Assembly: GCF_009725165.1 (NCBI RefSeq)
Contig: NZ_WNZW01000008.1
Coordinates: 124,001 to 188,000, forward strand
Source of the DNA: Paenibacillus woosongensis
GTDB lineage: Bacteria > Bacillota > Bacilli > Paenibacillales > Paenibacillaceae
DNA length: 64,000 nucleotides
Direction: 5' to 3'
Shown here: positions 24,327 to 34,835 of the stretch, one piece after another
Layout of the letters: the number at the start of each line of letters is the position of its first letter
Position numbering within the stretch: the stretch's first letter is position 1
Notes under the pieces: model-generated
What the model was told of the DNA's origin: nothing
The model's database searches: none
Seen by the model: the letters and a program-made list of their open reading frames with translations, nothing else
Position numbers and translations under genes: made by a program

Positions 24327-26438
24327 TTACTTCACCTTGATTTCAAGCAGCCTTGCCGTCTCCGGCCGCGGCAGAGCGACCTGGAGAACACTCTCCGCAT
24401 CGTTCCACTTCCAGCTGCAATCAAATCCCTGCGGATAAGCGCAGCGAATCTCAAGCGCCTGGCCCTGCAACTGCGCGAGGGGCAGACCTATTTCGGCGGA
24501 CTCGCCACGAACGCGCCAGACGGCCAGATAGATGCTATCCTCGTTGCGCAGTCCTAGACAGATCCACTCATCCTGCTGCTTCGGCAGCCCTAGCGGCCAG
24601 AAAGGCAGCGCCTGCGGGATATGATGGCGGATCGACTTATAGTAGTCGAGCGCCTCTTTGACCAACTCGCGGCGGCGAGGGCTTAGTTCGGCGAGATGGC
24701 CGCTTTGGTGCACCCGCATCAGCAGAGCGTTCACCATATTGAACACGACTTCCTCATCATCGCCCTCGCGCAGCGGGTAAGACCAGATGGCCGATTGCTC
24801 CGGCGTAAGCGCCGAAGGCGACGCTGCCGCGATAGCCGCGTAATTTACGTAATTCTCCTGATCGCTCGTCGACTGGATGCTGTGGCGGCTTAGCATGGCG
24901 TAATCCATCCGCATGCCGCCGCTGGAACAATTTTCGATGACCAGCTCGGGATACCTTGCAAAGATCCGGTCCAACCAGGCCAAATATGCCCGGTTGTGCT
25001 GAAGCAATCCGTCGCCGAAGCTGTCGGCATCCTTCTCGGTGCCGATCCCCGCATTGATGTTATAGTCCATCTTGATATACCCTACGCCGTAATCCTCCAC
25101 GAGCCGGCGGATAACTTCGTCCGCATGGGCGATGACCTCTGGATTCCGGTAATCCAGCTGGTAGCGGCTCCGATCCTTCACCCGCTTCCCATGACGCTGG
25201 AAGAACCAGCCGTCGTTCGTCTCCTTGAGCTTCGGACTGTTGATTCCCATAACTTCAAGCTCGAGCCATAAGCCGGGAACCATACCCTTGCCGCGGATAT
25301 AATCGAGCACGTATTTAATCCCTTCCGGGAACCGTTCTGCCGATGGGAGCCACTCGCCTACGCCGTCCCACCATTCGCCGGAAGCGTACCAGCCGGCATC
25401 AATACAGAAATATTCGCAGCCTACATCCGCTGCCGCATCGATCAATGGAAGCAGTCTCTCAGGCGTCGGATCACCCCATAGGCAATTCATGTAATCATTA
25501 AAAATAACCTGCAGTTGGCGGTTATCTTCATTTGGCCGCCGAATCAATCGGCGGTAATGCGTCAATTGCCCAGCCGCCTCATCGATGGAGCCTTGCACGG
25601 CCCCAACCGCAACCGGAACCGAACTGAAGGTTTCGCCCGGTTTCAGCGAAATCCACCAATGGTTGTCGTGTTCAGTCGGTCCGCTGATCAATAGCGTCAG
25701 CAAATCGGACTGCTCGATAATTTCCCAGTGCCACGAGCCGTTATGCTCGATTTGCCAGAACAAGGCTGTTCCCGTCTCGCCATTTTCCAGAATCGCCATC
25801 GGAACATGCTCCGCTGCGGACCAGGAGCCTGTATTGCTGCAGGACACCCGCTTGGAGCCCCTGTCGATCAAATGCGACAGACCCAGCTCCGGCAAGCTGT
25901 ACGTCCGCCACTGCAATTCGCTCTGCCAGCCATGGTGCGGAATCGATAGCCGCATTTTGTCGTCCCGAACCCCTGCGCCTTCCTTATCAATGCCGGTTAG
26001 CGCGAAGCTGGAGACGTATTCTACGCCTACAGGCTGCGAGCCCTGATTGATCAGCTCGACCCAGCAGCGGACAACAGCCGTCCCCTCATAGAACTGGAAA
26101 TGCTGGACCGCCTGCAGTGAGGTCACCGGATCGTTTAAGACGATTTCCAGCTTGCGTCCATGAACCGTCCGCTCATCCCGATGCGTCACGTATTGCAGAC
26201 GCAGGCCAGGATAACTGGCCCGGTGTGTTCTCCCATGATATTCATCCCGGTCTTCGCCCGTCAGCTGCAGTTCGAGCAATCGCAAGCCTTTCTTTTGCGT
26301 ATCGCTTAAACTGCTAATGATGCCCTCTACAGCCGGCCAAGGCGCAGCACCGAAATGAAGCAATAAGACATCCCGCTCGTCCGTTACCTCAAATACCAGC
26401 TGCAGTCCGTTTTCTTCCAGCGTTATGATTTGATTCAC
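24327..26438 (-). CDS. Alpha-galactosidase, glycoside hydrolase family 36
   Basis: 703 residues, cytoplasmic (no signal peptide). The nucleophile Asp lies in YIKMDYN and the acid/base Asp in ENCSSGGMRMDYAML, both as in family GH36; DAGWY and WLELEVMG are also family positions. It hydrolyses terminal alpha-1,6-galactosides such as melibiose or raffinose. The GTG at 26438 behind AAAGGAAG is preferred; an ATG at 26474 has its ribosome site directly against it. It is the last gene of the alpha-galactoside locus, after the binding protein. Confidence 0.9.
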   Translation of the reverse strand: MNQIITLEENGLQLVFEVTDERDVLLLHFGAAPWPAVEGIISSLSDTQKKGLRLLELQLTGEDRDEYHGRTHRASYPGLRLQYVTHRDERTVHGRKLEIVLNDPVTSLQAVQHFQFYEGTAVVRCWVELINQGSQPVGVEYVSSFALTGIDKEGAGVRDDKMRLSIPHHGWQSELQWRTYSLPELGLSHLIDRGSKRVSCSNTGSWSAAEHVPMAILENGETGTALFWQIEHNGSWHWEIIEQSDLLTLLISGPTEHDNHWWISLKPGETFSSVPVAVGAVQGSIDEAAGQLTHYRRLIRRPNEDNRQLQVIFNDYMNCLWGDPTPERLLPLIDAAADVGCEYFCIDAGWYASGEWWDGVGEWLPSAERFPEGIKYVLDYIRGKGMVPGLWLELEVMGINSPKLKETNDGWFFQRHGKRVKDRSRYQLDYRNPEVIAHADEVIRRLVEDYGVGYIKMDYNINAGIGTEKDADSFGDGLLQHNRAYLAWLDRIFARYPELVIENCSSGGMRMDYAMLSRHSIQSTSDQENYVNYAAIAAASPSALTPEQSAIWSYPLREGDDEEVVFNMVNALLMRVHQSGHLAELSPRRRELVKEALDYYKSIRHHIPQALPFWPLGLPKQQDEWICLGLRNEDSIYLAVWRVRGESAEIGLPLAQLQGQALEIRCAYPQGFDCSWKWNDAESVLQVALPRPETARLLEIKVK

Positions 26439-26487
26439 CGTAGTTACACTTCCTTTCTTTTGTCCACCGTTCATCTCCTAGATAAAA

Positions 26488-26519
26488 CTTAACTCAGCAC
26501 CGGGGAGTGCTGAGTTAAG
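26488..26519 (-). terminator. Intercistronic hairpin between binding protein and alpha-galactosidase
   Basis: A perfect 13-bp stem CTTAACTCAGCAC (26488-26500) with its complement (26507-26519) and six-base loop; the minus-strand side is followed by TTTTATC. It may partly stop transcription after the binding-protein gene or protect its mRNA, lowering GH36 relative to the binding protein. Confidence 0.8.
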
Positions 26520-26544
26520 AAAGGAAATATTAGGGTACGCAAAG

Positions 26545-27861
26545 TTATTCCGCAGAACCAAGTTGGATCCAAGCTTTTTGAATTTCGTCGATGATTTTCT
26601 CCTTGGACTGATTTCCGCCAATGTACGCCTGCATCAGCTCACCGAATTTTTGGTGGAATGTATCCAGCGAGTAGTTGATCGCCAAATCGCCAGACGGCTG
26701 TACTTGCAGAATTTCATCCATTTGTTTAGGCATATCCAGGTCTGGAAGCGGAGCGTCCTTGATTGGAGGGATAACCTTCGCTACGCCGGAGAACCAGTTT
26801 TTGCCGTAATCGGAAGTATACAGCCAGTTGAAGAATTCAACTGTTTCTTTAACAACTTTAGAGTCTTTGTTAATGCGCAGAGCTTGGTCAGCACCGGTAA
26901 TAATCGTAGCTTGCTCCGCTTTATCGCTTACAGGATATCCTGCGATTCCAAGGTTGATGTCTGGATTGATTTTCTTGATGGCTTCTTCATCCCACGCGCC
27001 TTTACCTGTCATGAACGCTGCCTTGCCGGAAGCAAAGTCGCTGACTTGGGCGTTGCTGTCACGCTCAAGCGGCTTATCTGTTCCATGCTTGATCGTTGTG
27101 TCGATGAACTCAAAGAAGTTATTGGCCAGAACCGGATGTTCAGCAAATGTCGTGTTGCCAGAAATGAAGCTGTCAACCAAATCCTTCGCGCTCATACTAG
27201 CATCCTGAGCTGCCGCATCCACGAAGTGCTGGAAGACGTGCTTCCACACCCACCACTCTTTATAAGCGTTGGCAAAAGGAGTGATGCCTTTCGCTTCCAG
27301 CTTGGTGATCGCATCTTGCAATTCAGCCGTAGTCGCAGGCACCTGCGTAATACCGGCTTGCTCAAGCAGATCTTTGTTGTAGATCAGCGTGAAAAGGTTG
27401 CCTTTAATCGGAAGACCCAGTACTCTGCCGTCGGAGGAAGACATGTTCGAACGAACGGCATCCGTCATAGCGGCAGCTAGCGGCTCACCTGTCAAATCCG
27501 CGCTGTATTCCGCAAAAGTGTCAATATCTCCGCCAGCTGTCGTTTGGAATACGTCCGGCGTGCTGCCTGCCGCAATTCTGGATTTCAGGACCGTATTGTA
27601 GTCGGCCTGCATGATTTCCAGGTTGATCGTTACGTTAGGCTTAACTTTTTTGTACTCTTCGATATAAGCATTAAAAGCGTCTGTATATTCCGGAGAAGCT
27701 GTAAACATGTTAATCGTTACGGGCTTGGAAGAATCAGCGTTTCCGCCCTCTCCTGCTGCGCCGTTTGTCCCATTGTTGGCTGCCTTGTCGCCGCCGCAGG
27801 CTGACAGAAGTCCCATCAACAGCACCAAACTGAATGACATGGCCAAAAATTTCTTCTTCAT
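26545..27861 (-). CDS. ABC transporter sugar-binding lipoprotein (family 1)
   Basis: 438 residues with an N-terminal signal peptide and lipobox near LLSACGG (Cys about 20). The rest is the extracellular solute-binding family 1 fold: INMFTASPEYTDAFNAYIEEY at the start, AAFMTGKGAW near 290 and a late FFNWLYTSDYG. It is the substrate-binding subunit for the two divergent permeases at 31627-33344. ATG 27861 is preferred because the lipobox is then at the usual distance and GGGGG precedes it. Substrate inferred as an alpha-galactoside from the GH36 neighbour. Confidence 0.88.
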   Translation of the reverse strand: MKKKFLAMSFSLVLLMGLLSACGGDKAANNGTNGAAGEGGNADSSKPVTINMFTASPEYTDAFNAYIEEYKKVKPNVTINLEIMQADYNTVLKSRIAAGSTPDVFQTTAGGDIDTFAEYSADLTGEPLAAAMTDAVRSNMSSSDGRVLGLPIKGNLFTLIYNKDLLEQAGITQVPATTAELQDAITKLEAKGITPFANAYKEWWVWKHVFQHFVDAAAQDASMSAKDLVDSFISGNTTFAEHPVLANNFFEFIDTTIKHGTDKPLERDSNAQVSDFASGKAAFMTGKGAWDEEAIKKINPDINLGIAGYPVSDKAEQATIITGADQALRINKDSKVVKETVEFFNWLYTSDYGKNWFSGVAKVIPPIKDAPLPDLDMPKQMDEILQVQPSGDLAINYSLDTFHQKFGELMQAYIGGNQSKEKIIDEIQKAWIQLGSAE

Positions 27862-27985
27862 AAGTTTTTTTACCCCCACTTTCATTGGTTAGTATGTCTA
27901 TGAGACTATTCTAAAGAAATGGGCTCTTGATAAAAATGTAGATAAGTGGCAACTTGAGGGTAAAAAAGTGTAGTCCTCCCCCTGT

Positions 27986-29632
27986 TCACTTTTTCTCCCC
28001 TTCCTGCCTCAACCTGTACTCTGAAGGCGACACTCCGTAGTAGTTGCGGAATGCCTTGCTGAAATAGTTCTTGTCCTTATACCCCAGCATTTCCGATATT
28101 TCCTGGATTTTCAAAGACGGATCGTCCAGGAGCACACAAGCCTTATCCATTCTTACTTTCTGCATGTACTCATGAATCCCGAACCCGAACTGCTGCTTGA
28201 ACAGCTTCATTAAGTATTCCCGGCTCAGGAAATATTTCTCGGTAAACATGGAAATTTTAATATCCTCGAAATAATGCTGGTCGATGTATTCCTTAATATC
28301 CTCGATATGGAAAGGCCGGTTAACGGTCATCGATTCCCGGATCTGCTCGCTGTAATAGTCCAGAATGCGATGAAGCAGCTGCTCGTATTCGTCTGTTGTG
28401 CTGAAATCCCCGCTTAATCCCGCTGCATCAAGCGAGCTGCGGGATCCGGTCGCGGGGAGCTTAGCGGAGGAAACACCCAAATCCAGTGCCATATCGTTGA
28501 ACAGGACGATAATATCGCGAATCATCCGCTCGGCTTCTCCTAGTGTGAAGCTGTCGGCCTCTCTGATTTTCTTCGTAAAGTCTGCGAAAACAATCCTGGC
28601 ATGATTCATATTTCCGGATTCCAGGGCAGTTCTTAGAATAGGCATCCGGCTAGTCAAAGACATCGGTTCAGGCGCTCCTGCTCTCTCCTTGACGCCAAAC
28701 ACGGTTGTCCCCTTGAGCCTATGGAGGTCGATAGCCATAATCGAGGAGCGCGCTTCATCGTAAGAATCGGCTAACTGCGTAACCTCTTCGTACACATGCC
28801 CAATCCCTGCCGCTGATACGATCCCGAACAGGTCGCTTAGCGTATGCCCAACCTTCTTCATCAAATAGTCGGCACGGAAAGCAAGGTCCTCCGGATATCC
28901 TCCCTGCATCGTAAAAATCGCGATGATTTCCCTGTCCTGCTTCGGATTAGGGAAGCTGAAGCACATGTCGTCCTCCGTAGCCACCTCGTTAATTACATTC
29001 GCCACGGCGAAATACAGCAGCTCCGTGTCCCGGTTAAAGCGCTTGTCGCGGACATGCTGCATATTCAGAAGCTGCAATACGAGCGCGCCAAAACGGTTAT
29101 CCTCCTTATCGGCACCGATGAGCGGAAGAAACGCTTGGTTGCTCTGCTTCTTGAAGCCCCGCCCGAGGATGGATAAATAAATTTTCTCCTTCAATTTAGG
29201 CAGGGACATATTAAAGGCGATATTCCGCGTAATCAGCTCGCTATGCGTCTGCCGCTTCGCCTGCAGCACATCAATCGCCTTGCGCAGCGCTTGATTCAGA
29301 TCCTGGCGGTTAATCGGCTTCAGCAAATAATCAACGACCTTGGAATGGATCGCCTGCCTTGTAAATTCGAAATCATTGTAGCCGCTAATGACGATCGTCA
29401 GCAGTTCGGGATAATCCTGCTCCACAATGCGCAGGAACTCCACCCCGTTCATCTCCGGCATTTTCATATCTACCATCACGAGATCGGGCTGATGCTTCTT
29501 AAGCATGTCCAGCCCGGCAACACCATTTGTAGCCTCCCAAATCTCTCCTACCTGCAGTCCTTCCCAATCGCCCAATATTTTAATGGCCTCGCGCAGCGGC
29601 TCCTCGTCGTCAATGATGAGTACTTTATACAT
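27986..29632 (-). CDS. YesN-type response regulator with AraC HTH
   Basis: 548 residues. The receiver domain (1-120) has DDEEP at 9-13 and the phosphoacceptor Asp near 55 in VMVDMKMPEMNG. The middle is a regulatory linker (130-430), and the C-terminal AraC helix-turn-helix is at about 445-545, with KIQEISEMLGYKDKNYFSKAF. It overlaps the 3' end of the kinase gene by 8 bp. It is expected to activate the adjoining sugar transporter genes. Confidence 0.93.
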   Translation of the reverse strand: MYKVLIIDDEEPLREAIKILGDWEGLQVGEIWEATNGVAGLDMLKKHQPDLVMVDMKMPEMNGVEFLRIVEQDYPELLTIVISGYNDFEFTRQAIHSKVVDYLLKPINRQDLNQALRKAIDVLQAKRQTHSELITRNIAFNMSLPKLKEKIYLSILGRGFKKQSNQAFLPLIGADKEDNRFGALVLQLLNMQHVRDKRFNRDTELLYFAVANVINEVATEDDMCFSFPNPKQDREIIAIFTMQGGYPEDLAFRADYLMKKVGHTLSDLFGIVSAAGIGHVYEEVTQLADSYDEARSSIMAIDLHRLKGTTVFGVKERAGAPEPMSLTSRMPILRTALESGNMNHARIVFADFTKKIREADSFTLGEAERMIRDIIVLFNDMALDLGVSSAKLPATGSRSSLDAAGLSGDFSTTDEYEQLLHRILDYYSEQIRESMTVNRPFHIEDIKEYIDQHYFEDIKISMFTEKYFLSREYLMKLFKQQFGFGIHEYMQKVRMDKACVLLDDPSLKIQEISEMLGYKDKNYFSKAFRNYYGVSPSEYRLRQEGEKK

Positions 29633-31448
29633 GTTCTACGCCTCCCCGCGGTATCCTCATCGTCATTTCCGTTCCTGATCCATCGCTGTGGATTGCAAGT
29701 CCCGATTGATCGCCATACAGCAGCTTCAAACGGGTATTCAAATTTTTCAGGCCGATATTCTCCCCTTCTTGCTCTTCCCACTCTACTTCAAATGTATGCA
29801 ATATTTGCTCCAGCCTGTCCGCAGATATGCCCGAACCATCGTCATAAACCGAAATAATGGCATGGCTCTCGTTCACCGTGGCCCGAACGACAATCGTAAC
29901 CGTCGTGGACACCTTCTCCACCGCATGCTTGATCGAATTTTCAACCAGGGACTGGATGGACAGCTTGGGAATTTGCAGCTCCATTAGCGATTCGTCCCAC
30001 TCGATATTTACCCGAAGGCGGCTGCCAAATCTAGCGCTTTGCAGCGCCAGATATCTCTCGATATGCTTGAGTTCTTCCCTAGCGTATACGATATCTTTGC
30101 CGCTTATGCAGTACCGCAGCGTCAGTGCCAAGGCGTCCACCATATCGGCCACGTCGTCGTTTCCGCTCTTCAAGGCCTTCGTAGATATCGCCTGAAGCGC
30201 ATTGTAGAGGAAATGAGGGTTAATTTCCGCCTCCAGCGCCTTCAGGATCGCATTTTTCTCGACCAGCTTCATGCGATAGCGTTCATTGATCAGATCATTT
30301 GTCCGCCGCACCATCTGATTGAAATGCATCGTCAGGTAAGCTATCTCATCATTGCCCTGGACGGGGGCCTCCGCATCAAACGTCCCTTCGCTGAACCGCC
30401 GCATATGGCGCGAGAGCCGATTTAGCGGCCTGGTAATGGCATTTGAAGTCAAAGTAACAAGAATGACCGATATGACCAGAAAAATAAAGCCGATCAAATA
30501 ACTCAAATTCCGCGCTTTCGTAGCTGCTTCATAAATGCTGCTGTATGGAATCGGCTTGATCAGTTTCCAGCCGTCCTGCTGCCCCACGTCATACACGACG
30601 AGGTACCGCTTGTCCCCATCCGACCAAGTGACAGGGCTTCCCGAGTCATCGCCAATGTTCTGGAACCAGTCGGCCGAGCTGATCGCCTCATAAACCTCCA
30701 AATCATCCATGTGAAAAGGAACGTTGTCCGGATCGAGGTACATGAGATGTTCTCCCTCTTCGAACGGGATGTCACTCATAATGCTGTCCTTCACCGTCGG
30801 CTTCAGGTAGAACGATAGCACCGCCCGCGGCTCCCGCGAGGCAATCGAGCGCAGCACGCGGTGGTAGCCCATGAATTCCGGCTCGGTAATCATCGTATAT
30901 CCGCTAGTCGCATCCGGCAGGACGAAGGATTGGAACGAACGGTTCTGCGGACTGTTCATCGCCTCCTGGTACCACGGCTGCTCATCGACGCCGCCCTGAT
31001 AACCGGATCTGACCGTTATATTGTAGGCCTCGCGGCTAATCGAATAATATTTTTGCTGATCGATCAAATACAAATAAATGCTCTCCAGGTCCTTGCGGCT
31101 GTAGAACAAATCCCTTAAATAATCTTCGAGATACATTCTGGCGGCATAATCATTGCCCTCTTGCATGACAGCCCGAATAATCTCGTCATATTTGTTGTGG
31201 GGCAGTGAGAACTGCTCGATCCCGTCCAGGTAATCCTCCAGCTTCTGATTCACCAGCATCAGGTTGTTCGTCGTACTGGCAATGCTGTTGCTGACTGATT
31301 CCTTCTGGAGCATTTGATAGGAAATGACCGTAAGCGATCCTACGATAAGTATAATAATGGATGTAAAAAGCAAGTTTAGCTTATTGACTAATTTGCGAGA
31401 CATCCGCTCAATAAGCGATTTCATAGCTGCGGTTAAACTTTTGATCAT
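29625..31448 (-). CDS. YesM-type sensor histidine kinase
   Basis: 607 residues. Span 1 (about 20-42), an extracytoplasmic Cache-like sensor (about 45-310), span 2 (about 320-345), HAMP (to about 400), then the phosphoacceptor His in AEINPHFLYNALQAIS (about 414) and the HATPase domain with N box ENSIKHA and G boxes DDGSGIS and GENIGLKNL. The HFLYN version is that of YesM/LytS-type kinases. ATG 31448 is chosen behind GGGGGA. It is divergent from the permeases. Confidence 0.92.
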   Translation of the reverse strand: MIKSLTAAMKSLIERMSRKLVNKLNLLFTSIIILIVGSLTVISYQMLQKESVSNSIASTTNNLMLVNQKLEDYLDGIEQFSLPHNKYDEIIRAVMQEGNDYAARMYLEDYLRDLFYSRKDLESIYLYLIDQQKYYSISREAYNITVRSGYQGGVDEQPWYQEAMNSPQNRSFQSFVLPDATSGYTMITEPEFMGYHRVLRSIASREPRAVLSFYLKPTVKDSIMSDIPFEEGEHLMYLDPDNVPFHMDDLEVYEAISSADWFQNIGDDSGSPVTWSDGDKRYLVVYDVGQQDGWKLIKPIPYSSIYEAATKARNLSYLIGFIFLVISVILVTLTSNAITRPLNRLSRHMRRFSEGTFDAEAPVQGNDEIAYLTMHFNQMVRRTNDLINERYRMKLVEKNAILKALEAEINPHFLYNALQAISTKALKSGNDDVADMVDALALTLRYCISGKDIVYAREELKHIERYLALQSARFGSRLRVNIEWDESLMELQIPKLSIQSLVENSIKHAVEKVSTTVTIVVRATVNESHAIISVYDDGSGISADRLEQILHTFEVEWEEQEGENIGLKNLNTRLKLLYGDQSGLAIHSDGSGTEMTMRIPRGGVEHV

Positions 31449-31626
31449 CGCTGTCCCGTCCCCCTGCACGTGCTACAGTTTACCTTTTTACCCTTAACTG
31501 TTTTCTTATGTCCATTTAGACGCGTCCGCCCCTGAATTATAATTATTATAGCCGAAAACGACAGAGTGTATAGAAATGGCTGCTCTCTTGTCTGTATAAA
31601 ATACGTTACGAAAAAGAGGTGCGACT

Positions 31627-32514
31627 ATGTTCAAATTGGGGAGAAAATGGGCTGAACGGTTGGAATTTGGCGTTTTCACACTGCCTGTTCTAATTAGCGT
31701 AATAGCCGTGTTCTATTACCCGTTTATGATGACGATTCGCTATTCCTTAACGAAGTGGAATGGAATATCCAAAAACCCTAAATTCATAGGCTTGGACAAT
31801 TTCAAGCAAATCTTTAGCGGCGATGCCAACTTTATGAATGCAAGCTGGTTTACGATTAAATATGCGATTTTGTACATCGTGCTCGTGAACGTGCTGGCCA
31901 TTCTGCTGGCGCTTGTTCTGGATATGAAGATGAAATCAACAACCTGGCTCAGAGCCGCATTCTTCATTCCTTACATTCTCAGCTTGGTTATCGTTGGTTT
32001 CATTTGGAAGTTTATCTTCATGCAAGGCTTCGAATCACTCGGGGCAAGCACAGGCTGGGGCATATTCAAGCTGAGCTGGCTCGGGGAACCAAATCTGGCC
32101 TTCATCTCCGTCCTGCTGGTCTCGATTTGGCAGTCGGTCGGTTTCTATCTCGTGATTTACATCGCCGGTCTGCAATCGGTGCCGGATGATATGAAGGAAG
32201 CAGCTACAGTAGACGGCGCGGGTCCAGTCCGCCGCTTCTTCAGCATTACGCTGCCTTTGCTGGCGCCTTCCATTACGATCTCCGTGTTTATGGCGCTGAC
32301 GAACTCCATCAAAGTATTTGACGTCATCCTGTCCCTCACGGGCGGCGGTCCTGGCGGTACAACCTACAGCGTCGCTTACGATATATACCGGGATACGTTC
32401 CAGAATAACCTGTATGGATACGGTACGGCCAAAGCGCTTATTCTATTCGTTGCCGTGCTTATTATCACTATGATTCAATTGACGATCTTCAAACGCAGGG
32501 AGGTTGAGGCATAA
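31627..32514 (+). CDS. Sugar ABC transporter permease (MalF/LplB-type)
   Basis: 295 residues with six spans; the conserved EAA loop is EAATVDGAGPVRRFFSITLP (near 190-210), which contacts the ATPase. ATG 31627 follows AGAGGTG. Its stop overlaps the next gene's start. It belongs to the alpha-galactoside locus: kinase, response regulator, binding protein and GH36 lie on the opposite strand. There is no ATPase gene, so a shared MsmX/UgpC-type ATPase must serve it. Confidence 0.92.
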   Translation: MFKLGRKWAERLEFGVFTLPVLISVIAVFYYPFMMTIRYSLTKWNGISKNPKFIGLDNFKQIFSGDANFMNASWFTIKYAILYIVLVNVLAILLALVLDMKMKSTTWLRAAFFIPYILSLVIVGFIWKFIFMQGFESLGASTGWGIFKLSWLGEPNLAFISVLLVSIWQSVGFYLVIYIAGLQSVPDDMKEAATVDGAGPVRRFFSITLPLLAPSITISVFMALTNSIKVFDVILSLTGGGPGGTTYSVAYDIYRDTFQNNLYGYGTAKALILFVAVLIITMIQLTIFKRREVEA

Positions 32515-33344
32515 TGAAGAGCAAGAAGGCAGGCCGCATCGTCTTTGAAATATTCATGGTCATTCTCTCGCTGCTGTTCTTGTATCCTTTGTTCTTGACC
32601 ATCATCAACTCTTTGAAGAGCTTCTCCGAAGTCATGACGGACGTGATTGCTCTTCCAAAAAGTTTGGCCTTCGAGAACTACAGCTATGTATGGAAATACA
32701 TTAACTATCCGAGATTGTTCCTGAACAATACCGTCATCACGGTGCTTGGCCTGGCCGGGATCGTCCTGATCTCTTCCATCGCGGCTTATAAGCTGGCCAG
32801 AACAAAGTCCAAGATGAGCAACCTGATTTATTTCATCGTGATCATGCCAATGCTGATTCCGTTCCAATCGATCATGCTCTCCGTGCTGCAAATGGCGAAG
32901 AACTTCCATCTTTCGGACAGCACCTGGGGCCTTGGCATCCTGTATTGGGGTTTCGGCGCACCGCTGGCCATGTTCATTTACCACGGCTTCGTGAAGGGGA
33001 TTCCCAATGAGATTGACGAGAGCGCGACGATCGACGGCGCTTCCGGTTTCCGCCTGTTCTTCCGGGTCATCTTCCCGCTGCTGAAATCGGTAACGACCAC
33101 GATCATCATTATCGACGTCATGTGGATCTGGAATGACTTCCTGCTCCCGCTCCTGATGGTCAACGGCTCTCCAACCACGAAGACATTGACACTGGCCGCC
33201 TATACCTTCGTAGGGCAATACACCTCGGACTGGCAATATGCCATGACGGCGATGGTGATGGCCGTACTGCCATCCATTATCGTGTTCATGTTCCTGCAGA
33301 AGCACATTGTGAAGGGCGTTGTAGCCGGTGCGGTAAAAGGTTAA
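32514..33344 (+). CDS. Sugar ABC transporter permease (MalG/LplC-type)
   Basis: 276 residues with six spans; the EAA loop is ESATIDGASGFRLFFRVIFP (near 166-185). The TA overlap (stop of the first permease TAATG) couples the two genes. With the first permease it forms the heterodimeric channel. A strong terminator follows. Confidence 0.92.
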   Translation: MKSKKAGRIVFEIFMVILSLLFLYPLFLTIINSLKSFSEVMTDVIALPKSLAFENYSYVWKYINYPRLFLNNTVITVLGLAGIVLISSIAAYKLARTKSKMSNLIYFIVIMPMLIPFQSIMLSVLQMAKNFHLSDSTWGLGILYWGFGAPLAMFIYHGFVKGIPNEIDESATIDGASGFRLFFRVIFPLLKSVTTTIIIIDVMWIWNDFLLPLLMVNGSPTTKTLTLAAYTFVGQYTSDWQYAMTAMVMAVLPSIIVFMFLQKHIVKGVVAGAVKG

Positions 33345-33382
33345 GGATCGGCACTCAACAAAGTTCTTATTCAATGCAGTCT

Positions 33383-33421
33383 AACGCCGGGCTTGCGGTT
33401 CATCCGCAGTCCGGCGTTTTT
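33383..33421 (+). terminator. Terminator after the sugar permeases
   Basis: AACGCCGG (33383-33390) pairs with CCGGCGTT (33411-33418), with an inner TGCGG/CCGCA stem, and a T-run follows. Confidence 0.9.
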
Positions 33422-33582
33422 GCGGTATATTGGCGGGATTTTCGGATATTTTAGCAATAAGCGCGACTGTTTCCTTCCAGATCGCCCCCTCCTTAGCCGC
33501 TTTCATGGCTGCACCCGGTTTGATACAATCTAAACAGATGGAAAAGTAGGATAGAAACCACTAATGAAGAGAGGCTGATCCC

Positions 33583-34821
33583 GTGAGAGACGAAATCATC
33601 AACCGCTTTACTTCCTATGCCCGAATCGACACGCAATCCAATGAAGCCAACGAGATTTGCCCGTCTACTCCCGGTCAACTTACTTTGGCCAGACAGCTGG
33701 TACAGGAACTCCAAGAGATCGGCATGGAGGATGTCAGCATGGACGACAACGGCTATGTTATGGCCACCCTGCCGGGCAACACGGTTAAGGACGTGCCTAC
33801 CATCGGCTTTCTAGCCCACCTGGATACGGCTACCGACTTCTCTGGCGCCAACGTACAGCCGCAAATCGTAGACAATTACAACGGTGGAGACATTCCTTTA
33901 AATGAAGCTGGAAATATCGTATTATCCCCTCGGGATTTTCCAGAATTGCACAAATACAAAGGCCATACGTTGATTACGACGGACGGCAACACGCTGCTGG
34001 GCGCGGACGATAAAGCGGGGATTGCCGAAATTATGACCGCGATGGCCTATCTGATCCAGCATCCTGAAATCAAGCATGGCAAAATCCGCGTCGCCTTTAC
34101 GCCTGATGAGGAGATCGGAAGAGGGCCGGAGCGCTTCGACGTAGCGGCGTTCGGCGCGGAGTTCGCTTATACGGTAGACGGCGGGCCCTTGGGCGAGCTG
34201 GAATTCGAAAGCTTCAACGCCGCTATGGCGAAAATAACGTGCAAAGGAGTCAATGTGCATCCGGGCACGGCCAAGGGAAAGATGATCAACTCGGCCAAAA
34301 TCGCCATGGAATTCCACGCCCAGCTTCCAGCCGGGGAAGCGCCCGAGCATACCGAAGGCTACGATGGGTTCTACCATCTCTCTTCGATTAAAGGTGACGT
34401 AGAGGAGACACGGATGCAATATCTCATTCGCGATTTCGACCGTCAGCAGTTCGAGGGCCGGAAAGCCAGAATGGAGAGCATCGCCGCTGAACTAAGGGCC
34501 AAGTATGGCCATGACAAGCTTGTCCTTGATATCCGCGATCAATATTACAATATGCGCGAGAAAATCGAGCCAAACATGGATATCGTGAATGTCGCCGCCG
34601 AGGTCATGAGAAATCTCGGGATTGAACCTGTCATGACCCCGATCCGGGGCGGCACTGACGGCTCCCAGCTGTCCTACATGGGATTGCCCACACCCAACCT
34701 GTTTACCGGGGGCGAAAATTACCACGGCAGATTCGAATACATCTCGGTCGACAATATGGTTAAAGCCACCGAGGTCATCATCGGAATTATCCGGCGGTTC
34801 GAGGAAAGAGCGCAGTCCTAG
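33583..34821 (+). CDS. pepT: Peptidase T (tripeptide aminopeptidase)
   Basis: 412 residues, normal for PepT. The metal-binding and catalytic motifs are [12 protein letters not shown] (about 70-81), [13 protein letters not shown] (near 140) and the Glu pair in [10 protein letters not shown] (near 175), plus [17 protein letters not shown]. It is a cytoplasmic zinc enzyme that removes N-terminal residues from tripeptides. Start GTG 33583 lies behind GAGAGGCTG. Monocistronic with a terminator that includes its stop codon. Confidence 0.94.
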   Translation: MRDEIINRFTSYARIDTQSNEANEICPSTPGQLTLARQLVQELQEIGMEDVSMDDNGYVMATLPGNTVKDVPTIGFLAHLDTATDFSGANVQPQIVDNYNGGDIPLNEAGNIVLSPRDFPELHKYKGHTLITTDGNTLLGADDKAGIAEIMTAMAYLIQHPEIKHGKIRVAFTPDEEIGRGPERFDVAAFGAEFAYTVDGGPLGELEFESFNAAMAKITCKGVNVHPGTAKGKMINSAKIAMEFHAQLPAGEAPEHTEGYDGFYHLSSIKGDVEETRMQYLIRDFDRQQFEGRKARMESIAAELRAKYGHDKLVLDIRDQYYNMREKIEPNMDIVNVAAEVMRNLGIEPVMTPIRGGTDGSQLSYMGLPTPNLFTGGENYHGRFEYISVDNMVKATEVIIGIIRRFEERAQS

Positions 34822-34835
34822 AAGACTGCGCTTTT
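34809..34835 (+). terminator. Terminator overlapping the pepT stop codon
   Basis: AGCGCAGTC (34809-34817) pairs with GACTGCGCT (34824-34832) around the pepT stop, then TTT. Confidence 0.85.

Noticed and set aside
27862..27985. Catabolite-response (cre) site before the binding-protein gene
   Set aside because: No match close enough to the cre consensus was found here or in 31470-31626.
32475..33374. Long open frame antisense to the second sugar permease
   Set aside because: Its product is rich in His, Arg, Gln and Asp without any domain, as expected from the complement of a membrane-protein gene; the plus-strand gene is certain.
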